Shown: positions 1 to 6,657, numbered from the stretch's first letter. The stretch is 8,775 nucleotides of DNA from Clostridiales bacterium (GCA_012516295.1 JAAYWU010000374.1:1-8775); one strand, 5' to 3'. Numbers and translations: made by a program. Notes: generated by a model from the sequence alone, not told the origin.

Positions 1-25
1 CCTCTCCATCACAAGTGCGAGATTA

Positions 26-55
26 ATAATATCATATTTCCTATGCATATGTCAA
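26..55 (-). promoter_or_regulatory. strong leftward sigma-A promoter leading out of the window
   Basis: On the minus strand a perfect -35 TTGACA (50-55) is followed, after an 18-bp spacer, by TATTAT (26-31), preceded by TGA, which makes an extended -10. Initiation would fall near position 19, reading left. The transcript enters unseen sequence after about 19 bases, and its last visible bases are GGAGAGG (7-1). That run could be a Shine-Dalgarno for a gene just outside the window or the 5' end of a tRNA. The promoter lies beyond the terminator at 121-160, so it starts a separate transcription unit. Confidence 0.7.
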
Positions 56-120
56 TGGATTCTGCAAAAAATCTTTATTTATAGTAATAAATTACAGGCA
101 TTTTTATTATACTCAAAATA

Positions 121-160
121 ACTCCCGCAAATCCGGCTATTTTGCCGTTTCTGCGGGAGT
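121..160 (-). terminator. intrinsic terminator after the DUF421-DUF4363 pair
   Basis: A 9-bp perfect stem pairs 121-129 (ACTCCCGCA) with 152-160 (TGCGGGAGT). A nested CGGC/GCCG stem (134-137 with 144-147) sits inside it around an AT-rich loop. Read on the minus strand, it begins 12 bases after the DUF4363 stop and is followed by TATTTTGAG, a moderate T-rich tail. On the plus strand it is followed by CCTTTTGG, so it might work weakly in that direction too, but no plus-strand gene is seen to its left. Confidence 0.75.
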
Positions 161-171
161 CCTTTTGGAAA

Positions 172-552
172 TTACAAAATGTTTGCCAAGCTTGGCAGTT
201 GTGATTCATTCAAAAACATAATTTGGGTAATTGCCCGGTCACATTCGGCCTCAAATTGGTCCGTAGCATTATAATAACAAAGCATCGGCAGGATGGACAG
301 CGTCTGATCAATTGCTTCCAGTTGGCTGTGCGGCATGAATGTACAAAGAAAGGAATGCTTGTTATGCCAGTCCGATAATGCTCTCCGGCTTAGCTCTAAG
401 GCGGTATCCGTGTCCCCCTTTGCCGCCGCCTCCTTTGCGCTGCTGACGGTCTGCATCATTTGGTCGCTGACCCTTTTCGTAGTAATTGTGCCGATTGTGC
501 AGATCGTGACAAGAAATAGCAATATGATTACCGAAGCCCATATGCGTTTCAT
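172..552 (-). CDS. DUF4363 family membrane-anchored protein
   Basis: This 126-residue protein fits DUF4363, a small uncharacterised Firmicutes family usually encoded beside a DUF421 protein. Residues 5-23 form one hydrophobic segment after a short basic start (MKR), giving a signal anchor. The remaining ~100 residues are helical and polar and probably lie outside the cytoplasm. They include the family-like W62-H-N-K stretch, a following F72/H75 region, and an acidic helix around 98-108. Its ATG overlaps the upstream DUF421 stop as ATGA (549-552), so the two are probably translationally coupled. AAGGATG inside the end of the upstream gene can serve as the ribosome binding site. The terminator at 121-160 follows directly. 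No enzymatic motif is visible. The family assignment is from remembered sequence character and the neighbour; the biochemical role is unknown. Confidence 0.8.
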   Translation of the reverse strand: MKRIWASVIILLFLVTICTIGTITTKRVSDQMMQTVSSAKEAAAKGDTDTALELSRRALSDWHNKHSFLCTFMPHSQLEAIDQTLSILPMLCYYNATDQFEAECDRAITQIMFLNESQLPSLANIL

Positions 553-1226
553 TTCTGTTCATCCTTTTTAATGATATTGAAATCTCCCTTTCGGTTCGCC
601 GTCATAATAAAAACATCCTCTGCTTTTATATTCTTGCCGCGCAACACACCGTCAAGCCAATCATGGGTTTTATTGCAGAGCTGCAGGGAAAAATCCGATA
701 TAACGCCGTCGCTGATTACAACGGTTTCAATCCCGGTATCCGGAAGCGCCACGCCCAGCATACCGGCGGTCGGCTGCTCCTTATCCGGTTTCTTAATCAC
801 GCTCATTTTCCCGTTTGTTTCGATAATCGCATAGGCCACGTCTCCGATGCTGAATACATTTTCCTGGCGAAGCTGTTCCGAAAGATCCTCGGTGCTCATG
901 CGAAGGCGTCGCATTTCCTTCTGGTCCACCTTTCCGTCGTTTATCACAATGACCGGGCGGCCGCAGATGATCCTTCTGAATTTCGTGCTTTTTAACATCA
1001 ATGCGGATATTACGATTTCACACATGACCAATACCGCGATTGGGATAAATCCGCTTACGAGCGGCTGCCCCGTGTCCTGCATAGGAATGGCCGCAATATC
1101 GGAAATTAAAAGCGTCACAACCAGCTCGCTTGTTTGCAATTCGCTGATCTGTCGTTTTCCCATCAGCCTTACTGCTACAATAATCACTATGTAGAGCAGC
1201 AAGGTCCGTATAAATGAAATCGTCAT
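549..1226 (-). CDS. DUF421 (YetF/YcaP-like) membrane protein
   Basis: This 225-residue protein belongs to the DUF421 family (Bacillus YetF, YdfS and YrbG types). Three hydrophobic segments fill the N-terminus (about residues 2-18, 32-47 and 57-78). Between them lie the family's RLMGKRQ (20-26) and PMQDTG (48-53) motifs. A cytoplasmic domain follows, with GRPVIVINDG (89-98) and a conserved-looking stretch around 119-139 (LRQENVFSIGDVAYAI). I chose the ATG at 1226 rather than the upstream in-frame GTG at 1235. AGGTGAT (1237-1231) is well placed as a ribosome binding site for the ATG, and it contains that GTG. Family members also usually begin about this far ahead of the first helix. The gene overlaps DUF4363 by 4 bp. 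In Bacillus, several DUF421 proteins are made in the forespore and affect spore membrane properties and resistance; a similar role here is inference. Confidence 0.9.
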   Translation of the reverse strand: MTISFIRTLLLYIVIIVAVRLMGKRQISELQTSELVVTLLISDIAAIPMQDTGQPLVSGFIPIAVLVMCEIVISALMLKSTKFRRIICGRPVIVINDGKVDQKEMRRLRMSTEDLSEQLRQENVFSIGDVAYAIIETNGKMSVIKKPDKEQPTAGMLGVALPDTGIETVVISDGVISDFSLQLCNKTHDWLDGVLRGKNIKAEDVFIMTANRKGDFNIIKKDEQK

Positions 1227-1232
1227 TCTTAT

Positions 1233-1237
1233 CACCT
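1233..1237 (-). promoter_or_regulatory. ribosome binding site that decides the DUF421 start
   Basis: Minus-strand AGGTG (1237-1233) lies 6 bases before the ATG at 1226. The same bases contain an in-frame GTG (1235-1233) that would add three residues (M-I-R). Using the GTG would leave no good ribosome binding site, so the ATG is preferred. Confidence 0.6.
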
Positions 1238-1242
1238 AAGAA

Positions 1243-1272
1243 TAGTATCAACCGCTGTTATCCGCTTATTCA
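1243..1272 (-). promoter_or_regulatory. weak candidate promoter for the DUF421 gene (possibly forespore type)
   Basis: On the minus strand TGAATA (1272-1267), a 17-bp spacer and GATACTA (1249-1243) resemble the Bacillus sigma-G pattern (GHATR, about 18 bp, CATNHTA), with one mismatch in the -10. It is also a poor sigma-A match. The expected start would fall around 1237, which puts the ribosome binding site at the extreme 5' end of the mRNA. That counts against it. The terminator at 1304-1325 implies that the DUF421 gene needs a promoter in this short gap. Confidence 0.25.
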
Positions 1273-1303
1273 TTTTGTCCCGGGAATTTTAGGCAAAACA
1301 AAA

Positions 1304-1325
1304 GCTCCGGCTGTAAAGCCGGAGC
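1304..1325 (-). terminator. intrinsic terminator after the minus-strand GT4 gene
   Basis: A perfect 9-bp GC-rich stem pairs 1304-1312 (GCTCCGGCT) with 1317-1325 (AGCCGGAGC) around a 4-base loop. On the minus strand it is followed by TTTTGTTTT. It begins 13 bases after the stop of the glycosyltransferase at 1339-2595 and separates that gene from the DUF421 unit. Confidence 0.9.
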
Positions 1326-1338
1326 CGAAACTTTCCAA

Positions 1339-2595
1339 TTATGAAATAGGCTTGATTAACTTTGCGAATTTTGCAAAATTGGTTTCTGCACAAAAGCTTT
1401 GCAAATACAATTCACGGCAGTTCTTTCTTAATTTCGCCATGTTTTCCGCCGGAAGTGAAACAACGGACCGAATGGTTTCCGCCAGCTTGTCCGGCGTGAT
1501 ATCTGCCGGGACTAAGAATCCCGTTTCGCCATCTTTTACAATTTCGCCCGTACCGCCCACGTTTGTCGCAACCGCCGGTATCCCGAAAGAGCAGGCCTCC
1601 ATAATACTAACCGGAATCCCCTCCGTACTGCTTGTGTTTACAAATAAATCCACAGGGGTGTTTTTGTAAAATTCCATCAGTTCGCTGTTTCGCACCGCGC
1701 CGGCGAATTTCCAGTCCATAAACTGCAAATTTTCAGCCGCGTACCGTTTGAGCTCTTCCAGCGCGTCCCCACCCCCAAAGTGGGTCCATTTCAGCTTCAG
1801 ACCGCTGCCGCTGAGTTTACTGAGCGCCTGGGCGAGCAAATCCACCCGTTTTAAAGGAACAATATGGCAGCAGCTTACGATATGGAACGGACCGTCTCCG
1901 CTCGCGTCTTTCGTCCCGAAGTCGCGTGTCCCAAGATACGCGGTTTGGATTTTGTTCTCATAATCAGGATACCGCTCCTTTAAATATTCGCTGCCGTTGT
2001 TCGAACACGGATAGACCATGTCCACATTTTTCAAAATATAATATCGGAGCGGCAGATAATTCATGGAATTCCGGTAGGCGTACAAATCGTAGCCGTGTGC
2101 GCGGCAGACAACGCGGCCGTTGATGGCACCGTAGTATTTTTTCAGCTTTGCGGCAACCATGGCGGTATCGTAGAACCAATAGCTGTAAAAAGTACTCCCG
2201 TCGAATTTCTCCATGGCGTATTTTGCAAGGATTTTTACGGACTCGTCATAAACGATTTCCGATTTTGCGATGAAATAGCTTAAGTACAGCCTCTTTTTTA
2301 AGGAGCCTTTTACAGCCCTGCGCTCATCTTTTCCGGAATAGCCCTTGTAATCCTTAAAGGGAAATTGCCTGGCCATGGCGCCGGCAAGGCCTCGCTTTAC
2401 TTTCGAAGCGGGGATAAAGTGAACACTTACGTTTTCCGGAACGCTTCGCGTTTGTTCCGGCTGGTCGGCAGTACTTGTGGCGATCAGAATGACCTTTTGG
2501 AATTCTTTCGCCAGTATGGCGATTTCGTCTTCTATAAATTCTTCCCCTTTATCGAAAGGAAAGGTTTTTGTTAATAGCAATAGGCAGTCCTTCAT
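1339..2595 (-). CDS. GT4-family glycosyltransferase (GT-B fold)
   Basis: A 418-residue protein with the two-domain layout of family 4 glycosyltransferases, which transfer a sugar from a nucleotide-sugar donor to a growing surface glycan at the cytoplasmic face of the membrane. The N-terminal acceptor half opens with a hydrophobic strand and TFPFDKGEEFIEDE (11-24), a style shared with exopolysaccharide enzymes of the colanic-acid type. RAHGYD (165-170) lies at the end of this half. The C-terminal donor half has PLKRVD (247-252, with K249 and R250), a GGG turn near 274-276, and the full EX7E motif (E325 and E333 in EGIPVSIME). GGTGEIV and GETGFLV follow at 347-362. The ATG at 2595 has GGGAGG 11 bases upstream (2612-2607), rather far but acceptable. 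The gene is monocistronic, with its own promoter and terminator, and diverges from the other two glycosyltransferases. Donor and acceptor cannot be told from sequence. Confidence 0.9.
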   Translation of the reverse strand: MKDCLLLLTKTFPFDKGEEFIEDEIAILAKEFQKVILIATSTADQPEQTRSVPENVSVHFIPASKVKRGLAGAMARQFPFKDYKGYSGKDERRAVKGSLKKRLYLSYFIAKSEIVYDESVKILAKYAMEKFDGSTFYSYWFYDTAMVAAKLKKYYGAINGRVVCRAHGYDLYAYRNSMNYLPLRYYILKNVDMVYPCSNNGSEYLKERYPDYENKIQTAYLGTRDFGTKDASGDGPFHIVSCCHIVPLKRVDLLAQALSKLSGSGLKLKWTHFGGGDALEELKRYAAENLQFMDWKFAGAVRNSELMEFYKNTPVDLFVNTSSTEGIPVSIMEACSFGIPAVATNVGGTGEIVKDGETGFLVPADITPDKLAETIRSVVSLPAENMAKLRKNCRELYLQSFCAETNFAKFAKLIKPIS

Positions 2596-2630
2596 TTTAA
2601 AAACAGCCTCCCGATAGCATTAATACTCTT

Positions 2631-2659
2631 AGAATAGCATAACGAATACTGCAATTCAA
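2631..2659 (-). promoter_or_regulatory. sigma-A promoter for the minus-strand GT4 gene
   Basis: On the minus strand TTGAAT (2659-2654), a 17-bp spacer and TATTCT (2636-2631) form a promoter. TGC just ahead of the -10 gives an extended -10. The transcript should start near 2624, about 30 bases before the ATG at 2595. Both hexamers match consensus at four of six positions. Confidence 0.6.
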
Positions 2660-2667
2660 CACGGTAT

Positions 2668-2684
2668 TACAAAATATTCTTGTA
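2668..2684. repeat. short inverted repeat between divergent promoters
   Basis: TACAA (2668-2672) and TTGTA (2680-2684) form a 5-bp inverted repeat with a 7-bp AT-rich centre. It lies between the two back-to-back -35 elements and overlaps the plus-strand one (2680-2685). The position suits an operator, but arms this short in AT-rich DNA can occur by chance. Confidence 0.25.
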
Positions 2685-2708
2685 TTGGGTGTGGGGAAAT
2701 GGTATTAT
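2680..2708 (+). promoter_or_regulatory. sigma-A promoter for the GT2-GT4 operon
   Basis: TTGTAT (2680-2685), exactly 17 bp, then TATTAT (2703-2708). TGG (2700-2702) makes an extended -10 that offsets the weak -35 (three of six). The start should fall near 2715, which leaves a leader of about 115 bases before the TTG start codon at 2831. Confidence 0.65.
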
Positions 2709-2816
2709 CTTAATATGCAAACTTTAACGGCATACTGGTTTTTTGCGTGTTTGCTGTAGAAAACAGAATGGCTTCATCGTATTCGATTTTGCTTTGGAAA
2801 TATAGAATTAAGTTTG

Positions 2817-2822
2817 AAGGAG
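2817..2822 (+). promoter_or_regulatory. ribosome binding site that decides the GT2 start
   Basis: AGGAGG (2817-2822) stands 8 bases ahead of TTG (2831-2833), an ideal distance. Upstream in-frame starts at GTG 2747 and ATG 2768 lack a comparable site. Confidence 0.8.
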
Positions 2823-2830
2823 GATCGGTT

Positions 2831-3895
2831 TTGCCGAAGGTAAGTGTTATTGTACCTGTCTACAATGTTGAGAAGTATTTGGCGCAGTGCGTGAACAGTA
2901 TTCTGGCACAGACGCTGACAGATATCGAAATCTTTTTAGTAAATGATGCATCAACCGATAATTCCCTTTCCATAGCCCGCGCGTTCGAGAAGGACCCGCG
3001 GGTAAAGGTTCTTGATACACCCCACGGCGGGCTGGGGGACACGCGTAATTACGGCGCGGCCCGTGCTTCCGGTGATTATCTGGTTTTTATCGATTCGGAT
3101 GACTGGGTTGACCCCGAAATGCTGCAAACCCTATATGATTCCGCCGAGCAATGCCGTGCCGATATGGTTGTCTTTAACTTTGTGCGGGAAAATCTTATGG
3201 ATGGCGAACAGCGGGTTTGTAAGCTGCCCGTCAGCTTTCCTGCGTTCGATAAAGAAACCCGGGAAACATTGCTTACCCAGCTGATCGGGCCGGACCCCGG
3301 CGACAGCCCATGGCGGCAAGTGGAGATGCTTGGGTGCGCATGGCGCAGGATGTTCCGGCGCGAATGGTTTGTGCGAAATCATCTGGCGTATTTTAACGAG
3401 CAGGAGATTATGCTGGAAGACCTGCCGGTTTCCATCATGGCGCATTGTTTAACGGACCGCGTGCTTGTTCTGGGCGGCGCTTATTACCATTACCGCTATA
3501 ACCCTCAGTCCCTGAGCACGAAGTACCGTCCGCGCAAAATGGAGATGATGACGGCCTGTTTTCAAATCGTGCGCGATTTCTTGAAAAAACAGAATTTATA
3601 TGAGAAGTACAGCGAAAGGCATCTGGCGTGGCTGCTGCGCAGCGCGGCGCATTCCTCGTTGGTGAACTGCTTTAGCCCGATGAATCCCGCGCATTTTCAG
3701 AAACGGTACCGGGAGGTGCGGGGCATTTTGAAAAACCCGCTGCTCCGGCAGGCGGCGAAGTCCGATTATCTGAAAAACGGCAGCCGTGCGGACCGGATTA
3801 TCCTGCGCGTTATCCGGTCGAAAAACACACTGCTTGTTTATCTCTTTTATCGGTTTTATTCCAATATGCTTTTTAAAGATACGGGGAAGAAATAA
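2831..3895 (+). CDS. GT2-family glycosyltransferase (EpsJ-like, GT-A fold), TTG start
   Basis: From the TTG at 2831 the protein is 354 residues and starts with PKVSVIVPVYNVEKYL, the usual first strand of family 2 glycosyltransferases. Starting at GTG 2747 would add 28 residues with no family resemblance. Visible motifs are VNDASTDNS (38-45, nucleotide binding), RNYGAARASGDYLVFIDSDD (72-91, with the metal-binding D88-S-D90) and E196-D197 (the likely catalytic base region in MLEDLP). The C-terminal ~120 residues are basic and helical, as in Gram-positive exopolysaccharide enzymes such as EpsJ, and probably sit against the membrane. It transfers a sugar from a nucleotide-sugar donor to a surface-glycan intermediate; the exact sugar is unknown. 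Its stop overlaps the next start by one base (TAATG, 3893-3897), so the two enzymes are probably made together and act on the same glycan. Confidence 0.9.
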   Translation: MPKVSVIVPVYNVEKYLAQCVNSILAQTLTDIEIFLVNDASTDNSLSIARAFEKDPRVKVLDTPHGGLGDTRNYGAARASGDYLVFIDSDDWVDPEMLQTLYDSAEQCRADMVVFNFVRENLMDGEQRVCKLPVSFPAFDKETRETLLTQLIGPDPGDSPWRQVEMLGCAWRRMFRREWFVRNHLAYFNEQEIMLEDLPVSIMAHCLTDRVLVLGGAYYHYRYNPQSLSTKYRPRKMEMMTACFQIVRDFLKKQNLYEKYSERHLAWLLRSAAHSSLVNCFSPMNPAHFQKRYREVRGILKNPLLRQAAKSDYLKNGSRADRIILRVIRSKNTLLVYLFYRFYSNMLFKDTGKK

Positions 3896-5091
3896 TGACG
3901 AAAAAACGCGTTCTATTTATCAATTACAGTCTGCACAGCGGCGGTATTGAAAAAAGTCTGGTTACTGTGCTGTCGCTTTTTGATTATGAAAATTATGACG
4001 TGGATTTGCAGCTTTTTGCAAATGAAGGGCTGTTTCTCAGCCGCGTTCCGGCAAAGGTAAACCTTTTGCCGCCGCTTTTTCCGGCGGAATATAAGCTGAA
4101 CATCCGGCAGGCCTTTTTTAAACTGCTCCGGAAGGGGCATCCGTTGATTGCTTTCTGCCGTTTGATGGTCACCTTTGCGGGGCTGAGGGGCACAATGGGA
4201 GAACGTTTGACCCGCATGTGGAATGTGGAACGACGGTTTATCCGCCCGGCCAAAAAAGAATATGATGCGGTGATTGCCTTTATGGAAGGCCAGCCGATTT
4301 ATTATGCGGTTACAAAGGTGAAAAGCAAAACCAAAATCGGTTTTATCCACGGCGATTACGTTGCCATGGGTTTAAACAAAGAGTTCGACTATCCCTTCAT
4401 CAAACAGCTTAATGCCTTGTGCACGGTTTCGGAATCCTGCAAGTCGGCGCTGGACAGCACCTTCCCGGAGTTTTCCGGAAAATTCCATGTGGTTTATAAT
4501 ATCATTTCCGCAACCTTCATGCGGAATATGGCGGAGGAGCCGGCCGACTTTGAGGATGATTTTACCGGGCTGCGCGTGCTTTCGATTGCGCGCCTTTCCC
4601 ATCAGAAGGGGCTGGACATCGCGCTGCCCGCCGTTGCAGCGCTTAAGAAAAAGGGGCTGCGCTTCAAGTGGTATATTATCGGAGTCGGCCCGGAGGAAGC
4701 AAACCTGCGCAATCAGATTCATGAGCTGGGGCTCGAAGAGTATGTCCGATTTCTGGGAGAACGGTCGAACCCGTATCCGTATCTGAAGGCATGCGATATT
4801 TACATGCAGCCCTCCCGCGTTGAGGGCAAATCGATTGCCGTGGACGCAGCCATGGTCATGGCGCGCCCGATTTTACTGACGAACTTTTCAACCGCGGCGG
4901 ATCAGATTGACTCCGGCAAAAACGGCTTGATTGTTCCTATGACGAGCGAGGGAATCGCCGAGGGGCTGGAGGATTTGCTGCTCAACGAGGAACGCCGCGC
5001 CCAGTTTACCGCGGCTTTGGAAAAATGCGATTATACGAACGAATACGAGATTAATAAGCTGTATGCCTTAATCGGAGGGGCGTCTCTGTAA
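3895..5091 (+). CDS. GT4-family glycosyltransferase with altered EX7E motif
   Basis: A 398-residue GT-B enzyme. The acceptor domain starts with VLFINYSLHSGGIEKSL (6-22), the glycine-rich loop typical of family 4. IGFIHGDY (148-155) lies near the domain boundary. The donor domain has SIARLSHQKGLD (230-241, with R233 and K238), IIGVGPEE (261-268) and QPSRVEGKS (305-313). The EX7E motif keeps the first glutamate (E310), but the second position is alanine (A318, codon GCA at 4846-4848); a single base change from GAA would explain it. In characterised family 4 enzymes the second glutamate usually contacts the donor's ribose, so activity may be weakened or donor binding altered. The rest of the protein is intact, with no frameshift or truncation. 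Translation is coupled to the GT2 gene through TAATG, with GGGGAAG upstream. The role is probably the next sugar addition to the same surface glycan. Confidence 0.9.
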   Translation: MTKKRVLFINYSLHSGGIEKSLVTVLSLFDYENYDVDLQLFANEGLFLSRVPAKVNLLPPLFPAEYKLNIRQAFFKLLRKGHPLIAFCRLMVTFAGLRGTMGERLTRMWNVERRFIRPAKKEYDAVIAFMEGQPIYYAVTKVKSKTKIGFIHGDYVAMGLNKEFDYPFIKQLNALCTVSESCKSALDSTFPEFSGKFHVVYNIISATFMRNMAEEPADFEDDFTGLRVLSIARLSHQKGLDIALPAVAALKKKGLRFKWYIIGVGPEEANLRNQIHELGLEEYVRFLGERSNPYPYLKACDIYMQPSRVEGKSIAVDAAMVMARPILLTNFSTAADQIDSGKNGLIVPMTSEGIAEGLEDLLLNEERRAQFTAALEKCDYTNEYEINKLYALIGGASL

Positions 5092-5253
5092 AGGGCCTTT
5101 GCGGCTCTTCTTCACCGCCTTTATCGGATGAGTGGATTTTACCGAATCCCTCCGTTTGCCCTTTGCAAGGGCAGATATGGTTTGGATTTTCCGGAACATC
5201 CCGCAGGGATGATAACAAAAAACAGTCGTTTTATTTTAGGACAAAGCATAGAA

Positions 5254-5280
5254 AAAGCTCCTGCCCGAAGCAGGAGCTTT
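5254..5280 (-). terminator. strong intrinsic terminator after the radical SAM gene, possibly bidirectional
   Basis: An 11-bp perfect stem pairs 5254-5264 (AAAGCTCCTGC) with 5270-5280 (GCAGGAGCTTT). On the minus strand the loop reads TTCGG and the stem runs into TTTTTCT. The hairpin begins 12 bases after the radical SAM stop. On the plus strand it is followed only by TTTCTGC, so it may stop the glycosyltransferase operon weakly, 160 bases past that operon's end. No better plus-strand terminator was found in 5092-5253. Confidence 0.9.
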
Positions 5281-5292
5281 CTGCATGCCGTT

Positions 5293-6657
5293 TTAGCTGA
5301 TTTTATCTTGGATGATCGGGTGGGAGGCTTCCCAAAGCTTCTCCGCAACCGGAGCCCAATGCTCTGCCGCGTCTTTGCATTTGGCGCTCAGTTCTTCCAC
5401 ATCCTCCGGATTTGTCATATCGGTTGACACCGCGCCTGACTTTTTCACCATGTCGGTCAGACGGCCCGGATTGTCGAGCAGGGGGCACGGGCGCAGATGG
5501 TTTTCGTTAAATGGCTGGTTCCTGCGGTACTGCATGAACAGCGGGGATTGATATGCTTCCAGAAGTGTCTTTTCTTTTATGTTGGAGTCCGCGTAATGGA
5601 TGAACGCACACGGCTCGATATCCCCGTTCGCATTGATATGCAGGTAGCAGCGCCCCCCGGCGATGCAGCCTTTCACATATTCGCCGTCATTCCAGAAGTC
5701 CATGGTGAACAGCGGCTTGGTCTGCCTGAATTTCCGTATCTGATGGTACATAAATTCACGCTGTTGCGCGGTTGCTATCAGCTCCGGCACAGCGTCCTTG
5801 CCGACCGGGATATACGTAAAGAACCAGGCGAATTTTGCGCCTTTCGCGATCATGTCGTCAAAATATTCTTCGCTTCCGATTACATCCACATTCTTGCTTG
5901 TATAGCAGCAGGAAATGCCGAACGGCAGTTTCTTGTTCCTTAAAATTTCCATTGCCTTTATAACCGCCTGATAGGTGCCCTTGCCGCGGCGGTCATCGGT
6001 TGCTTCTTCGAATCCCTCCACGCTGATGGCGGGGATGAAGTTTTTCACCCGGAGCATTTCATCCGCAAAGGCTTCGTCAATCAACGTGGCGTTGGTGAAC
6101 GCAAGGAAGGCGCAGTCGTCGTGCTTTTCGCAAAGCTTGATAATGTCGTCCTTGCGGACAAGCGGTTCGCCGCCGGAATAGATGTACATATACGTACCGA
6201 GCTTTTTCCCCTGCTCAATAATGCTGTCGAGCGTTTCCAGGCTCATGTTGAGCTTGCTGCCGTACTCCGCCGCCCAGCAGCCGGTGCAATGCAGGTTGCA
6301 TGCGGAGGTCGGGTCCATCAGTATAGCCCACGGGATGTTGCAGTCGTACTTTTCTTCATTTTTATTTTTGCGCTGGCACCCCAGAATAGCGGAATTTATC
6401 AGAAAGTTTTCAAACAATTTTTTCCGGACTCCCGCATCGATATCCGTATAAAGGCTCATAATCAGTTTGTACCAGTTGTTGTCGGGATCCTTCAGGGCTT
6501 CGTCCACAAGGTCATACGCGTTGTGGTAATAATCCTCCTTGTCAAATTTCCTTATCCAGTTCAACACCTTCGGGACGTTTTCTTCCGGATTATTGTCTAA
6601 ATAGCTCAACACTTTTTTCAGGCCATAGGACTCCAGCATTTCATTGACTGTTCCCAT
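5293..6657 (-). CDS. radical SAM protein with SPASM-like C-terminal cysteines
   Basis: This 454-residue protein is a radical SAM enzyme: a [4Fe-4S] cluster bound by CX3CX2C (C120, C124, C127 in ACNLHCTGCWA) cleaves S-adenosylmethionine to a radical. SGGEP (161-165) is the usual SAM-binding GGE motif. The core runs from about 108 to 300. A second set of cysteines (C331, C337, C350, C391) around NANGDIEPCAF resembles a SPASM or twitch auxiliary-cluster region. About 105 helical, charged residues precede the core. I recognise the type as one common in Clostridia and annotated only as radical SAM protein; its substrate is not known to me. No peptide precursor gene or RRE-like partner lies beside it, so a RiPP-maturation role has no support here. 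GGGAG (6670-6666), 8 bases before the ATG, fits the start. The gene is monocistronic, diverges from murE and has its own terminator. Confidence 0.9.
   Translation of the reverse strand: MGTVNEMLESYGLKKVLSYLDNNPEENVPKVLNWIRKFDKEDYYHNAYDLVDEALKDPDNNWYKLIMSLYTDIDAGVRKKLFENFLINSAILGCQRKNKNEEKYDCNIPWAILMDPTSACNLHCTGCWAAEYGSKLNMSLETLDSIIEQGKKLGTYMYIYSGGEPLVRKDDIIKLCEKHDDCAFLAFTNATLIDEAFADEMLRVKNFIPAISVEGFEEATDDRRGKGTYQAVIKAMEILRNKKLPFGISCCYTSKNVDVIGSEEYFDDMIAKGAKFAWFFTYIPVGKDAVPELIATAQQREFMYHQIRKFRQTKPLFTMDFWNDGEYVKGCIAGGRCYLHINANGDIEPCAFIHYADSNIKEKTLLEAYQSPLFMQYRRNQPFNENHLRPCPLLDNPGRLTDMVKKSGAVSTDMTNPEDVEELSAKCKDAAEHWAPVAEKLWEASHPIIQDKIS

Noticed and set aside
77..92. Inverted repeat ATTTAT-AGTA-ATAAAT as an operator
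   Set aside because: Very AT-rich and short, so chance is likely. It lies upstream of the left-edge promoter and may just be an AT-rich upstream element.
3913..4350. Minus-strand open frame opposite the second GT4 gene
   Set aside because: No recognisable protein, and fully covered by a convincing glycosyltransferase on the plus strand.
5157..5173. Hairpin TGCCCTT-TGC-AAGGGCA as terminator of the GT2-GT4 operon
   Set aside because: The stem is perfect but short, the loop is three bases and no T-run follows (GATATGG).
5497..5943. Plus-strand open frames opposite the radical SAM gene
   Set aside because: The minus-strand protein carries all conserved motifs; these frames are complementary-strand artefacts of its codon use.
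5293..6657. Radical SAM gene as part of a RiPP cluster
   Set aside because: No small precursor peptide frame with its own ribosome binding site, no RRE-type partner, peptidase or exporter lies on either side.
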